From NCBI RefSeq assembly GCF_900107415.1, contig NZ_FNPX01000010.1, positions 61,715 to 125,714 on the forward strand: a stretch of 64,000 nucleotides of DNA, read 5' to 3'. A model generated the notes under the pieces. The model made no database searches. It was not told the origin of the DNA and saw only the letters and a program-made list of their open reading frames with translations. Positions 47,144-56,295 of the stretch are shown here, one piece after another. Made by a program: the position numbers and the translations under genes. Numbering within the stretch: position 1 is the stretch's first letter; each line of letters begins with the position of its first letter. This DNA comes from Jannaschia faecimaris (lineage in GTDB: Bacteria; Pseudomonadota; Alphaproteobacteria; Rhodobacterales; Rhodobacteraceae).

Positions 47144-48529
47144 ATGAAGCCGATCATTCTGTGGCTGCGGCGCGATCTGCGCCTGACTGACAACCCCGCG
47201 CTGGACTGGGCGGCGCAAACGGGGCGTCCCGTCATCCCGGTTTTCATTCTGGACGAGGTGGTCGAGACATGGGGCGCGGCCCCGGCGTGGCGTCTGGGCC
47301 TTGGGCTGGAGAGCTTTGGCGAGGCTCTTGAGGGCATTGGCGCGCGGTTGATCCTGCGGCGGGGCAAGGCACTGGAAGTGCTTCAATCTCTCGTGGATGA
47401 GACGGGGGCAGATACGGTCATCTGGAACCGTCTGTATGTCGCGGACGAGCGGGCGCGCGATACGCATGTAAAGGAAGAGCTGCGCGATCGCGGGGTCGTG
47501 GCGCGATCCTTCCACGCGCATGTCCTGTTCGAGCCTTGGACGGTCGAGACGGGGACCGGCGGTTTCTACAAGGTGTACACGCCTTTCTGGAAGAACGTGC
47601 GCGACCGCGATGTCGCTGCCCCCCTGACCGCGCCCTCGACGCTTTCGGCCCCGACGGACTGGCCCGGAACGGACGAGTTGGCCGACTGGGCCCTGGCCCG
47701 CGCAATGCGGCGCGGCGCAGACGTGGTGGCGCGGCATGTGCACGTCGGTGAACAGGCCGCACAGGCCCGGTTGGGGGCCTTCATCGCGCACCGCATCGAC
47801 GCCTATGCCGAGGCCCGCGACCAGTTGGCCGTCGACGGAACAAGCGGCCTCAGCGAAAATCTTACCTATGGCGAGATCAGCGCGCGGACCTGCTGGCACG
47901 CCGGGCAACGGGCGATGCAGGATGGCAAGCAGGGGGCCGAAACGTTCCTGAAGGAAATCGTCTGGCGGGACTTTGCCCATCACCTTGCCTACCACACGCC
48001 CGAACTGATGACGGAAAACTGGAAATCCGATTGGGATGGCTTCCCCTGGCGCGGTGACAATGCCGATGCGGAGGCCTGGCGGCGCGGCTGTACCGGCCTT
48101 GATGTCGTGGATGCGGCCATGCGCGAGGTCTATGTTACCGGTCGGATGCATAATCGTGCGCGCATGCTGGCGGGCAGCTATCTGACCAAGCACCTGATGA
48201 CCGACTGGAAGGTCGGCCGCGACTGGTTCGCGGACATCCTGGTCGATTGGGACCCGGCGTCGAACGCGATGGGATGGCAGTGGGTTGCGGGGTCCGGCCC
48301 CGACGCGAGCCCATTCTTTCGCATCTTCAACCCCGAGACGCAGGCCGAGAAATTCGACAAGGCGGGCCATTACCGCCGACGTTGGCTGGAGTCGGATGAA
48401 TTCTACGAAGCCATCCCCGAAAGCTGGGAGTTGAGCCGCGCGTCGGGACGCCCCCTGCAGCCCATTGTCGGTCTTTCGGAGGGGCGGACCCGTGCGTTGG
48501 ACGCCTACAAGCAACGCGACACAGGGTAA
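47144..48529 (+). CDS. phrB: Deoxyribodipyrimidine photo-lyase (CPD class I)
   Basis: The 461-residue photolyase repairs UV dimers with FAD and light. It has the standard order: Rossmann antenna domain (LWLRRDLRLTDNPAL), the linker GGFYKVYTPFWKNVRD, then the FAD domain with GTSGLSENLTYGEISART, RMHNRARMLAGSYLTKH and LVDWDPASNAMGWQWVAG and C-terminal FFRIFNPETQAEKFD. It contrasts with the swapped-domain paralogue at 16546. Confidence 0.95.
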   Translation: MKPIILWLRRDLRLTDNPALDWAAQTGRPVIPVFILDEVVETWGAAPAWRLGLGLESFGEALEGIGARLILRRGKALEVLQSLVDETGADTVIWNRLYVADERARDTHVKEELRDRGVVARSFHAHVLFEPWTVETGTGGFYKVYTPFWKNVRDRDVAAPLTAPSTLSAPTDWPGTDELADWALARAMRRGADVVARHVHVGEQAAQARLGAFIAHRIDAYAEARDQLAVDGTSGLSENLTYGEISARTCWHAGQRAMQDGKQGAETFLKEIVWRDFAHHLAYHTPELMTENWKSDWDGFPWRGDNADAEAWRRGCTGLDVVDAAMREVYVTGRMHNRARMLAGSYLTKHLMTDWKVGRDWFADILVDWDPASNAMGWQWVAGSGPDASPFFRIFNPETQAEKFDKAGHYRRRWLESDEFYEAIPESWELSRASGRPLQPIVGLSEGRTRALDAYKQRDTG

Positions 48530-48597
48530 TCCGCCTCTAGGGTCTTGCTTTGAAGACATTTCAAGCGATGTTATCATTGGTAAATTTTGGGGGACCA

Positions 48598-49809
48598 ATG
48601 GACGCTTTGACGACGACCGACGGGCAAAAGGATCTGCCGCGCTATTTCCGGCGATGCTTTGCGATGGCGGAGAAGACCCGCTCGGGTCGGATTGACATCG
48701 TGTTGCGCGACGGGCGCCGCTTCCGTCATCAAGGGACCGAGCCGGGGCCCGTGGCCGAGATCATATGTACCAACGAAGAAGTTTTCACCCGGCTGGTCCG
48801 GGAAGGGGACATCGGTTTCATGGAGTCCTATATGGACGGGGCGTGGACGACGCCCGACCTTCAGGCCGTTTTCGATTTCATCAACAAGGAAGGGGACATG
48901 TTGATCCAGCAGTTTCCCGGCCTGAAATGGGTGCAGGCCTACGAGAGGCTGCGCTTCTGGCTGCAACGCAACACGAAAGAGCAGGCCAAGAAGAACATCG
49001 AGGCACATTACGACCTGGGCAACGATTTCTATGCCCTGTGGCTGGACCGCACGATGACGTATTCGGCGGGCGTGTTCGAAACCGGTCAAGAAGACCTGGA
49101 GGCCGCGCAGACCGCCAAGTACAAGTCCATCATCGACCGGATGGGCGTGACCCCCGGCGATCATGTGCTTGAAATCGGCTGCGGTTGGGGCGGGTTCGCG
49201 GAATACGCGGCCGCCGAACGCGGTCTGCGGGTAACATGTTTGACACTCAGCCGGGAGCAGTTGAAGTACGCCGAGAAAAGAATTGAAAAGGCTGGGCTTT
49301 CCGAAATGGTAGAGTTCAGATTGCAGGATTACCGCGACGAGACCGGTATCTATGACGGCATCGCCTCAATCGAGATGTTCGAGGCGGTTGGCCAGAAGTT
49401 CTGGCCAACATATTTCGACACTTTGCGCGACCGCCTGCGGCCCGGTCGGCAGGCGTCGCTGCAGATCATCACCGTGCCGAACGAACGCTGGGCGACCTAT
49501 TCCAACCAGGTGGATTTCATTCAGAAGTACATCTTTCCGGGCGGCATGTTACCGGCACCGATGAAACTCGATGAACAACTGGCCCGTGCGGGGCTGGAAC
49601 ACGCTGGATCGATCACGCTGGCCAAGGATTATTCGATCACGCTGCGGCGCTGGTTCAATACGTTCAACGATCGCTGGAGCGAAGTTTCGACCCTTGGGTT
49701 CGATGATCGGTTCCGCAAGATGTGGAACCTGTATCTGACGGGCTGTGCGGGTGCGTTCGAATATGGCATGTGTGATGTGATTCAAATGACGGTCCGGAAA
49801 CCCGCCTGA
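48598..49809 (+). CDS. cfa: Cyclopropane-fatty-acyl-phospholipid synthase family methyltransferase
   Basis: The 403-residue enzyme adds a methylene group from SAM to unsaturated phospholipid acyl chains. It shows KKNIEAHYDLGNDFYALWLD, TYSAGVFE, the SAM motif VLEIGCGWGGFAEYAA, IASIEMFEAVG and YIFPGGMLPA. I chose ATG 48598 behind GGGGGACC rather than the ATG 48 bases upstream. It ends on the trgA start codon. Confidence 0.93.
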   Translation: MDALTTTDGQKDLPRYFRRCFAMAEKTRSGRIDIVLRDGRRFRHQGTEPGPVAEIICTNEEVFTRLVREGDIGFMESYMDGAWTTPDLQAVFDFINKEGDMLIQQFPGLKWVQAYERLRFWLQRNTKEQAKKNIEAHYDLGNDFYALWLDRTMTYSAGVFETGQEDLEAAQTAKYKSIIDRMGVTPGDHVLEIGCGWGGFAEYAAAERGLRVTCLTLSREQLKYAEKRIEKAGLSEMVEFRLQDYRDETGIYDGIASIEMFEAVGQKFWPTYFDTLRDRLRPGRQASLQIITVPNERWATYSNQVDFIQKYIFPGGMLPAPMKLDEQLARAGLEHAGSITLAKDYSITLRRWFNTFNDRWSEVSTLGFDDRFRKMWNLYLTGCAGAFEYGMCDVIQMTVRKPA

Positions 49810-50270
49810 TGCCTACACCCGCGAAACTCGTTGCCGGCATCTTGTTTGCGGCCCTTTGTTGGTTCGTGGCCGAGGCGATCGTCCGATACACTCTGGAGGA
49901 GGGCGTCCGCGTCGGGCTGTTCCGCGAATTGTTGGCCGCGGGTGGGTTGGTCGTCGGGTGGCGGACGATCGGCAAAACGGCGACCGGCCCGGTCGGGCGT
50001 GGCAACAGCATCCCCAATGTGATCACCAGCGGGATTGCCGCAGCGTTCATCCTGCTTGTCATGGCGCTCCTTCTGCATTCCTTCGGCGTAATGATCGCCG
50101 AATCTCTAGGCGGGAAATACACCGCCATCGGAACCGCGGCTTCAGCGTGGATGCGTTTCTTTGTCGAGGATGCGCAGCTGATCTGGAATCCGATCGTACT
50201 GGGGTTGCTGTTTGGCGGCGGGGCGGCAATCGGCCTTGTTGCGGGCATGGTCGGGCGGCGCATCAACTGA
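49809..50270 (+). CDS. trgA: TrgA family membrane protein (tellurite resistance locus)
   Basis: The 153-residue protein has about four membrane segments (KLVAGILFAALCWFVAEAI, GIAAAFILLVMALLLHSFGV, LIWNPIVLGLLFGGGAAIGL). It belongs to the TrgA family known from the Rhodobacter sphaeroides trgAB-cysK tellurite-resistance locus. The ATG overlaps the cfa stop. The order trgA-trgB-cysK here is the same as in that locus. Confidence 0.85.
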   Translation: MPTPAKLVAGILFAALCWFVAEAIVRYTLEEGVRVGLFRELLAAGGLVVGWRTIGKTATGPVGRGNSIPNVITSGIAAAFILLVMALLLHSFGVMIAESLGGKYTAIGTAASAWMRFFVEDAQLIWNPIVLGLLFGGGAAIGLVAGMVGRRIN

Positions 50271-50298
50271 TCGATCTCCGATTTCCCGAGGAGCTGAA

Positions 50299-51414
50299 AT
50301 GAGCCGATACTTCCTGTTTGGGACTTTGTTGTGGGACGCGCTCCTTGCCGACGTGGCGGGAGAGGACGTGGGTGTTTCGCGTGCTGTCCTTCCGGGTTGG
50401 TCGGTGGAGCGCGCGGCGGCGGGTGATTGGCCTGTTCTGGTGCCCGGCGGTACCGCAAAAGGGTATCTGACGGCACCGCTCAGCCCGAAGGCCAAGGCCC
50501 GGCTGGATTGGTACGAAGTGGCCTTCGGCTATGCGCCCGAGGCTGTGACCGTTGACGGGCCCGAGGGGCCGGTCGCCGCGCTGGTCTACCGCGAAGCAGG
50601 CGGATCGGGCGGATCGGGCGAGGATTGGTCGCTGACCGACTGGGTCGCAAAACACGGTGCGCGGACGCGGATCGCAGCCGCTGAGGTCTTGCGCGGGTTG
50701 GGCAAGGTTACACCGCAGGAGATCGCGGCCCGGCGCGGCTTCATCCAATCGCGCGCGCAGGGGATTGCCACGGCGTTGGACACGCACCGACCCACAACGC
50801 TGGGCTGTACGACCCGGGCCGATGCAGTGGACGTCAAGCGCGTCGACTACGTCTACGAGGGCTTTCATCGGGTCGAGGAGTGGTTCATCGACCATCCGCG
50901 CTTTGACGGGGGCCAGTCCGGTACGGTCAAGCGCGCGATCAGCCATGTGTCGGACGCATCGACCGTGCTGCCCTACGATCCGCGCCGTGACCGCGTGCTG
51001 CTAGTCGAACAGATCCGCGTGGGTGCGCTGGCCAAGGGAGACCCTTTGCCTTGGATGCTGGAACCTGTCGCTGGTTTGATCGACGCGGGCGAGACGCCGG
51101 AAAGCGCCGCGATTCGCGAAACATGGGAAGAGGCGGGTCTGAAGGTCGCCCCGAAAGACCTTCATTTCGTTGGGCGTTATTACCCAAGTCCCGGCGGGTT
51201 GGCGCAAATTTTGCATTCCTTCGTTGCGATTTGCGATTTGCCTGACGGGGCGGACGGACTGCACGGCGTGCTGACCGAAGACGAGGATATCCGTGCGCAT
51301 CTGCTGTCCCTTGATGATCTGCTGGCGATGGTCCCCTCGGGCGAGGCGGCGAATGCGCCGCTGATCGTGTCCGCGCAATGGCTGGCGCTGCATCGGGACC
51401 GGTTGCGCGGTTGA
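50299..51414 (+). CDS. trgB: TrgB-type fusion of gamma-glutamylcyclotransferase-like and NUDIX domains
   Basis: The 371-residue protein joins an N-terminal AIG2/GGCT-like domain (YFLFGTLLWDALLADVAG, LTAPLSPKAKARLDWYE) to a C-terminal ADP-ribose pyrophosphatase-like NUDIX domain (EPVAGLIDAGETPESAAIRE, then TWEEAGLKV) starting around residue 190. This matches TrgB. The start ATG 50299 follows CGAGGAG. Its exact reaction is unknown; the locus has been linked to tellurite tolerance. Confidence 0.88.
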   Translation: MSRYFLFGTLLWDALLADVAGEDVGVSRAVLPGWSVERAAAGDWPVLVPGGTAKGYLTAPLSPKAKARLDWYEVAFGYAPEAVTVDGPEGPVAALVYREAGGSGGSGEDWSLTDWVAKHGARTRIAAAEVLRGLGKVTPQEIAARRGFIQSRAQGIATALDTHRPTTLGCTTRADAVDVKRVDYVYEGFHRVEEWFIDHPRFDGGQSGTVKRAISHVSDASTVLPYDPRRDRVLLVEQIRVGALAKGDPLPWMLEPVAGLIDAGETPESAAIRETWEEAGLKVAPKDLHFVGRYYPSPGGLAQILHSFVAICDLPDGADGLHGVLTEDEDIRAHLLSLDDLLAMVPSGEAANAPLIVSAQWLALHRDRLRG

Positions 51415-51468
51415 AGCCCGCGCGCGCGGCGTTTAGGTCAGGACGAGACATGCGCCCGGAGGCCCAGG

Positions 51469-52494
51469 ATGACCTATCAGAACCTTGCCGAAGCTATTGG
51501 AGACACGCCGCTGATCCGCCTGAACCGCGTCAGCGACGCCACGGGTTGCGAGATATTGGGCAAGGCGGAATTCATGAACCCGGGGCAATCGGTCAAGGAC
51601 CGTGCCGCGCTTTATATCATTCGGGCGGCGATTGCGTCGGGCGCGCTCAGCCCCGGTGGAACCATCGTCGAGGGCACAGCGGGCAACACCGGTATCGGCC
51701 TGTCGTTGGTTGGAGCGTCGATGGGCTTCAAATGCGTTATCGTCATTCCCGACAGCCAGAGCCAGGAGAAGAAGGACATGCTGCGCCTTGCGGGCGCGAC
51801 CTTGGTGGAAGTGCCACCGAAACCCTACAAGGATCAGAACAACTACATCCACTATGCCCGCCGCCTGGCCGAGGAGCTGGCGCAGACCGAACCCAATGGT
51901 GCGATTTTTGCCAACCAGTTCGACAACACCGCGAACCGTCAGGCCCACCTTGAGACGACAGGCCCCGAGGTATGGGACCAGACCAACGGCATGGTCGATG
52001 GCTTCATCTGCGCTGCCGGGTCTGGCGGCACGGTCGCGGGTGTTGGAATGGCGTTGCAGCCAAGAGGCGTGAAGGTCGGGCTGGCCGATCCGATGGGGGC
52101 CGCGCTCTACAATTTCTACGAACACGGAGAGCTGAAGTCCGAGGGCAGCAGCATCTCCGAAGGGATCGGGCAGGGGCGGATTACCGCCAATCTGGAAGGG
52201 TTCACACCCGATTTCGTCTGCCAGGTTCCGGACGAGGAGGCCCTGCCGATCGTTTTTGACCTGCTTGAATTCGAGGGGCTTTGCATGGGCGGCTCGACCG
52301 GCGTGAACATCGGCGGCGCGATCAAGATGGCCGAGCACATGGGGCCGGGGCATACGATTGTTACAATCCTGTGCGACTACGGCTCGCGCTACCAGTCCAA
52401 GCTCTGGAACCCGGCGTTCCTGAAGGACAAGGGACTCCCGGTGCCGCATTGGCTGGACGAGCCGTCGCGCGAGGTGCCGACAGTCTTCGTATGA
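51469..52494 (+). CDS. cysK: Cysteine synthase A family protein
   Basis: The 341-residue PLP enzyme makes cysteine from O-acetylserine and sulfide. PLP Lys is K43 in NPGQSVKDRAALYII; the substrate loop is EGTAGNTGIG (normally EPTSGNTGIG) and the phosphate loop is GSGGTVAGVG. The change from PTSGNTG to GTAGNTG and a C-terminal extension to residue 341 suggest a roseobacter-type variant rather than classical CysK. It is the third member of the trg locus and overlaps the MscS gene. Confidence 0.9.
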   Translation: MTYQNLAEAIGDTPLIRLNRVSDATGCEILGKAEFMNPGQSVKDRAALYIIRAAIASGALSPGGTIVEGTAGNTGIGLSLVGASMGFKCVIVIPDSQSQEKKDMLRLAGATLVEVPPKPYKDQNNYIHYARRLAEELAQTEPNGAIFANQFDNTANRQAHLETTGPEVWDQTNGMVDGFICAAGSGGTVAGVGMALQPRGVKVGLADPMGAALYNFYEHGELKSEGSSISEGIGQGRITANLEGFTPDFVCQVPDEEALPIVFDLLEFEGLCMGGSTGVNIGGAIKMAEHMGPGHTIVTILCDYGSRYQSKLWNPAFLKDKGLPVPHWLDEPSREVPTVFV

Positions 52495-54872
52495 TCCGGT
52501 TTCTCGCCTCCCTTCTGGTTTGCGTACTCTGCGCGCTGCCCGCGGCGGCGCAGGGGCCGGACGCCGCGCCGGACGACCGGATCGTATTTCGCCAAGACGG
52601 CACGCTGGAAATTTCCGACGACTGGGGCAAACTTTCGTCGCGGGCTGAGGACGCGATCGCATCGGGCCAAGCCTCGATCGGGGCCTTGGAGCAACTGCTT
52701 GCGGAGCTTGTCAGCTGGCGCAACGTGTTCGACGAGGCATCGGACATTGACAGCGCACGCATCGCGACGTTGCGCGCACAGATCGAAGCCCTTGGCCCGG
52801 TCCCTGCCGAGGGCGCGACCGAGCCGGCGGACATTGCAGCCCGACGAGACCAACTCAACGACCGGCTAGAGACACTGATGGCCCCGGGCCGCGTTGCACA
52901 GGCCGCCTTTACCGAGGCAGAGGGCCTGATCTCTGCGGTTGACCGGCTGATCCAGGCAGACCGGGCTCGGGAGGTGCTGCGCAAGGGGCCGATTCCGCTC
53001 AATCCAGCCAACTGGCCGGTTGCCTTTGGTGCGATCGGGGGCTGGATCGGCGGGTTTGCCGTGGACCTTTATGCTCCGTTCTCCACTCCAACGGATCGTG
53101 CCGTCTGGCAGGCGCGCGGTTTGGAGCTTGGCGCTTTGGCGTTCGCCGCTATCTTGCTGCTCTGGAGATCGGGAGTCTGGTTGGCCCGGCTGCGTGATCG
53201 CATCGCCCGTGACGAAGCGGAAAGCGCCGTGGTGCGCGTTACGCTTCTTTTGATTTCGCTGGCACGATTGATCCTGCCGCTCCTCGGGCTGGTCGCGTTG
53301 ACGCGAATGTTGCAGCTTATGGGAGCGTCGGGCGTGCGCATCGAAGCGGCGACGACTCTTTTGCCGCTGATGGGCCTGATTATCCTGCTTGCCCGCTGGC
53401 TGGCGCTTCAGGCGCTGCCCAAACGCGAGACGGCGCAGGCTTTTCTCCCCGTGGCCTCGGCCCGGCGCGCAGAGGCGCGATGGCATGCCCTGACGCTGGG
53501 CCTCCTGTTGGCGGGTGCCTTTGCGGTGGAGGTCATCACGCCGACGCTGGCAGAACCGGAGGTCAGTCGCGCCATTGCGCATTTTGTCCTGCTGATCATT
53601 GCGGGCGTCAATCTTGTCCGGCTGGGGCAGTTGTTCCTCTCGGAAGGCATTGCGTCCAAGGGTGATGAAGGCGACGGGCTCTGGGGGCAGGTGCTGCGCC
53701 TGCTGGGGCGCGCGTTGATGGTGGTTGGCGTTTGCTCGCCGCTGATCGCGACCTTCGGATATGTCAATTTGGGCGGCGCGATCATTTGGCCCTCGGTGCT
53801 TTCGCTTGCGTTGATCATGTTGATCGGTATCCTGCAGGGCCTTGTTTTCGATATCTATGCTGCGATCACACGCCGTCCTGACGCGGGCGGCGATGCGCTG
53901 ACCCCGACACTGGTCGGGCTGGCCCTTGCGCTCGGATCCCTTCCGGTTTTGGCGCTGATATGGGGCGTAAGACCGTCAACTCTGGCAGAGTGGTGGACGC
54001 GTTTCATGCGCGGTTTCACCATTGGCGGGACCGACATCTCGCCTTCGAACTTTGTGACCTTCGCTCTGGTCTTCATGATCGGACTTCTGGCCGTGCGCCT
54101 GCTGAAGGGCGTGTTGCGCACCAACATCCTGCCCAAGACCAAGATGGACAGCGGGGGCACGAACGCGGTGCTGTCGGGCACCGGATACATTGGTATCACC
54201 CTTGCCGCGCTGATCGCGATCACGGCGGCGGGCATCGACCTGAGCGGTCTTGCCATCGTCGCCGGTGCCCTGTCGCTTGGCATCGGTTTCGGTCTTCAAA
54301 CGATCGTGCAGAACTTCGTTTCCGGGATCATCCTGCTGGTGGAGCGCCCGATCAAGCTGGGCGATTGGGTCAACGTGGGCGGTGTCGAGGGTTTCGTGCG
54401 CCAGATTTCCGTCCGCTCCACTCGGATCGAGACGTTCGATCGGCAGGATGTCATAGTGCCCAACGCAGACCTGATTTCGGGCGTTGTGACGAACTATACC
54501 CTGTCAAATTCCTCCGGCCGGGTCGTCCTGACCGTGGGTGTGGCTTACGGCTCCGATACACGACGGGTTGAGAAGATCCTACAGGAAGTCGCCCAGACGC
54601 ATCCTATGGTCATCCTGCAGCCGCCACCCTTGGTTACTTTCGACGGGTTCGGGGCGGACAGTCTGAATTTCACCGTGCGCGTCGTCCTGCGCGACATTTT
54701 GTTCAAACCCATCGTCACGTCCGAGCTGAACCACGCCATCGCCGAGCGATTCCACGAGGAGGGGCTGGAAATTCCCTTCGCTCAGCGCGATATCTGGCTG
54801 CGCAATCCCGAAACCCTGCGCGACGGCCGCCCCGCCGATACGGCACCGACCCCCACGCCCGAGGCCCCATGA
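52491..54872 (+). CDS. DUF3772/MscS-type mechanosensitive ion channel
   Basis: The 793-residue protein has a signal peptide (RFLASLLVCVLCALPAAAQ), an N-terminal periplasmic helical DUF3772 region, about ten membrane helices and a C-terminal MscS core: GIDLSGLAIVAGALSLGIGF, GLQTIVQNFVSGIILLVERP, LGDWVNVGGVEGFVRQISVR. It relieves osmotic pressure. The ATG overlaps the cysK stop and its TGA overlaps alaX. Confidence 0.9.
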   Translation: MIRFLASLLVCVLCALPAAAQGPDAAPDDRIVFRQDGTLEISDDWGKLSSRAEDAIASGQASIGALEQLLAELVSWRNVFDEASDIDSARIATLRAQIEALGPVPAEGATEPADIAARRDQLNDRLETLMAPGRVAQAAFTEAEGLISAVDRLIQADRAREVLRKGPIPLNPANWPVAFGAIGGWIGGFAVDLYAPFSTPTDRAVWQARGLELGALAFAAILLLWRSGVWLARLRDRIARDEAESAVVRVTLLLISLARLILPLLGLVALTRMLQLMGASGVRIEAATTLLPLMGLIILLARWLALQALPKRETAQAFLPVASARRAEARWHALTLGLLLAGAFAVEVITPTLAEPEVSRAIAHFVLLIIAGVNLVRLGQLFLSEGIASKGDEGDGLWGQVLRLLGRALMVVGVCSPLIATFGYVNLGGAIIWPSVLSLALIMLIGILQGLVFDIYAAITRRPDAGGDALTPTLVGLALALGSLPVLALIWGVRPSTLAEWWTRFMRGFTIGGTDISPSNFVTFALVFMIGLLAVRLLKGVLRTNILPKTKMDSGGTNAVLSGTGYIGITLAALIAITAAGIDLSGLAIVAGALSLGIGFGLQTIVQNFVSGIILLVERPIKLGDWVNVGGVEGFVRQISVRSTRIETFDRQDVIVPNADLISGVVTNYTLSNSSGRVVLTVGVAYGSDTRRVEKILQEVAQTHPMVILQPPPLVTFDGFGADSLNFTVRVVLRDILFKPIVTSELNHAIAERFHEEGLEIPFAQRDIWLRNPETLRDGRPADTAPTPTPEAP

Positions 54873-55585
54873 CAGAACCCTTGTTCCTGACGGACCCGTA
54901 CCTCAAGACCACGACGGGCCGCGTTATGGCGGTGACGCCCGAAGGCGGTATCGTGCTGGATCGGTCGATCTTCTATGCGAAAGGCGGCGGTCAGCCGGGC
55001 GACAGCGGGCGTATCTCTTGGGACGGCGGTTCTTGCGAAATCGCGGGCAGCGTCAAGGGGGAGGGGGCGGAACTGGTTCTTGTCCCGGCCGAAGAAGCGG
55101 CGCTGCCGCCTGTGGGTTCCGACGTCGAGATGCGGATCGATTGGGACCGTCGCAACCGCTTCATGCGCATGCACACGGCGCTGCACCTGCTTTCGGTGGT
55201 CGTGCCGCTGCCAGTGACCGGTGGGCAGATCGGGGCCGACAAATCCCGGTTGGATTTCGACATGCCCGAAGTCACCCATGATCGGGAGTTCATCCATGCG
55301 CGCCTGAGCAGCCTTATCGCTGCAAACCATCCCGTTAGCGAAGAGTGGATCACTGAAGCCGAGCTGGATGCCAATCCGGGTCTGGTCAAGACACTCTCGG
55401 TTCAGCCGCCACGCGGAGCTGGGCGCATCAGGCTGGTGCGGATCGGAGCCGACGACGCGCCGATCGATCTGCAGCCCTGCGGCGGCACTCACGTCCGCAA
55501 TACCGGGGAGATCGGGGCTGTCGTGGTCGGCAAGATCGAGAACAAGGGTAAGTCAAATCGCCGGATTTCGCTAACGTTTGGCTGA
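54869..55585 (+). CDS. alaX: Alanyl-tRNA editing protein AlaX
   Basis: The 238-residue trans-editing enzyme hydrolyses mischarged Ser-tRNA-Ala. It has the zinc-binding HxxxH (H102, H106 in MHTALHLLS) and C204xxxH208 (CGGTHVRNT), plus FYAKGGGQPGDSG at 36-48. The length fits the AlaXM group. It is the last gene of the trg-linked run. Confidence 0.93.
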   Translation: MTEPLFLTDPYLKTTTGRVMAVTPEGGIVLDRSIFYAKGGGQPGDSGRISWDGGSCEIAGSVKGEGAELVLVPAEEAALPPVGSDVEMRIDWDRRNRFMRMHTALHLLSVVVPLPVTGGQIGADKSRLDFDMPEVTHDREFIHARLSSLIAANHPVSEEWITEAELDANPGLVKTLSVQPPRGAGRIRLVRIGADDAPIDLQPCGGTHVRNTGEIGAVVVGKIENKGKSNRRISLTFG

Positions 55586-55721
55586 TCTATCAGGGCCTCT
55601 GTCAGCCTCCTCGAATCTCCTAGGGAGACTCCGTCGTTGCACCGGAATTGGGGTAAGTGTTGCCGTCATTTCCATACGATTTGGGACTTTTCAAATTAGC
55701 TTAGGCCGCACCGGATGTTGA

Positions 55722-55748
55722 CAGAAACAGCCGGGCACCCCGGTTCTG
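55722..55748 (-). terminator. Hairpin after the uraH-like gene
   Basis: CAGAA and CCGGG (55722-55735, four bases bulged) pair with CCCGG and TTCTG (55739-55748) around a 3-base loop, starting 4 bases after the minus-strand stop. It also lies past alaX, so may act in both directions. No clear T tail is present. Confidence 0.45.
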
Positions 55749-55751
55749 TGC

Positions 55752-56123
55752 TTAGGCTCCGCCACGGAACAATGAAAACCCCCATGGCGTGAACTTAAAC
55801 GGCAAGTGGAAGTGCTCGGTCACCCTGTCTATCCCGAAGCGGCAGACGGCAGTCTCCAGAAATGACGGGTCGGGCAATAACAAGCCGTCGTCACGATAGT
55901 AACGGGCGACGTCAAATTCGACTTCGTAGATGCCGCGTGTCACCCCGGCACCGTCGGCAACGGGGTGTTGCAAAGCCCCAGCTGCCCCACAAGTGCCCGC
56001 AGCGATTTGAATTCGGTCGCTCTCGATGCGGTAGAGCCTGACAGCCAGGCCGTCAGCGGGAACGCCACGGGAAATGTCGACGGCGTGAATAGAGATCCCG
56101 CCAGCGGTGTCGGTCTTTGTCAT
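55752..56123 (-). CDS. uraH: Hydroxyisourate hydrolase-like protein (transthyretin-related), divergent active site
   Basis: The 123-residue protein follows the 5-hydroxyisourate hydrolase pattern: SIHAVDISRGVPADGLAVRL, GIYEVEFDVARYYRDDG, LLLPDPSFLETAVCRFGI and EHFHLPFKFTPWGFSLFRGG. The first and last catalytic His (H13, H104/H106) are kept. The Arg expected in the DGR segment is replaced (GAAGAL, position 50), and the usual C-terminal YRGS is FRGGA. It may open a related ring rather than hydroxyisourate. It is divergent from lysR across 172 bases holding an operator-like site. Confidence 0.8.
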   Translation of the reverse strand: MTKTDTAGGISIHAVDISRGVPADGLAVRLYRIESDRIQIAAGTCGAAGALQHPVADGAGVTRGIYEVEFDVARYYRDDGLLLPDPSFLETAVCRFGIDRVTEHFHLPFKFTPWGFSLFRGGA

Positions 56124-56204
56124 CTTGGCGCGCCCCCTTGCTGTGGCGTGTCATATTTCGCATGGCTGGCTGTTATTTTACATGCTGATCTTCGACCGCA
56201 GGCG

Positions 56205-56220
56205 TTCCAATTTTTAGAAT
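56205..56220. promoter_or_regulatory. LysR-type operator candidate, copy 1
   Basis: TTCCAATTTTTAGAAT matches 13 of 16 bases of the site at 57283. It has dyad ends (TTC...GAA, AATTT core) and lies between uraH-like and lysR, where an autoregulatory site is expected. Confidence 0.65.
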
Positions 56221-56295
56221 AGTGTGTTTATAGCCTGTCGAGGTTGGTTTTGTGTCGATCCCCGGTCTGGCACGGTCAAGAAGAGGTCTGCGACA

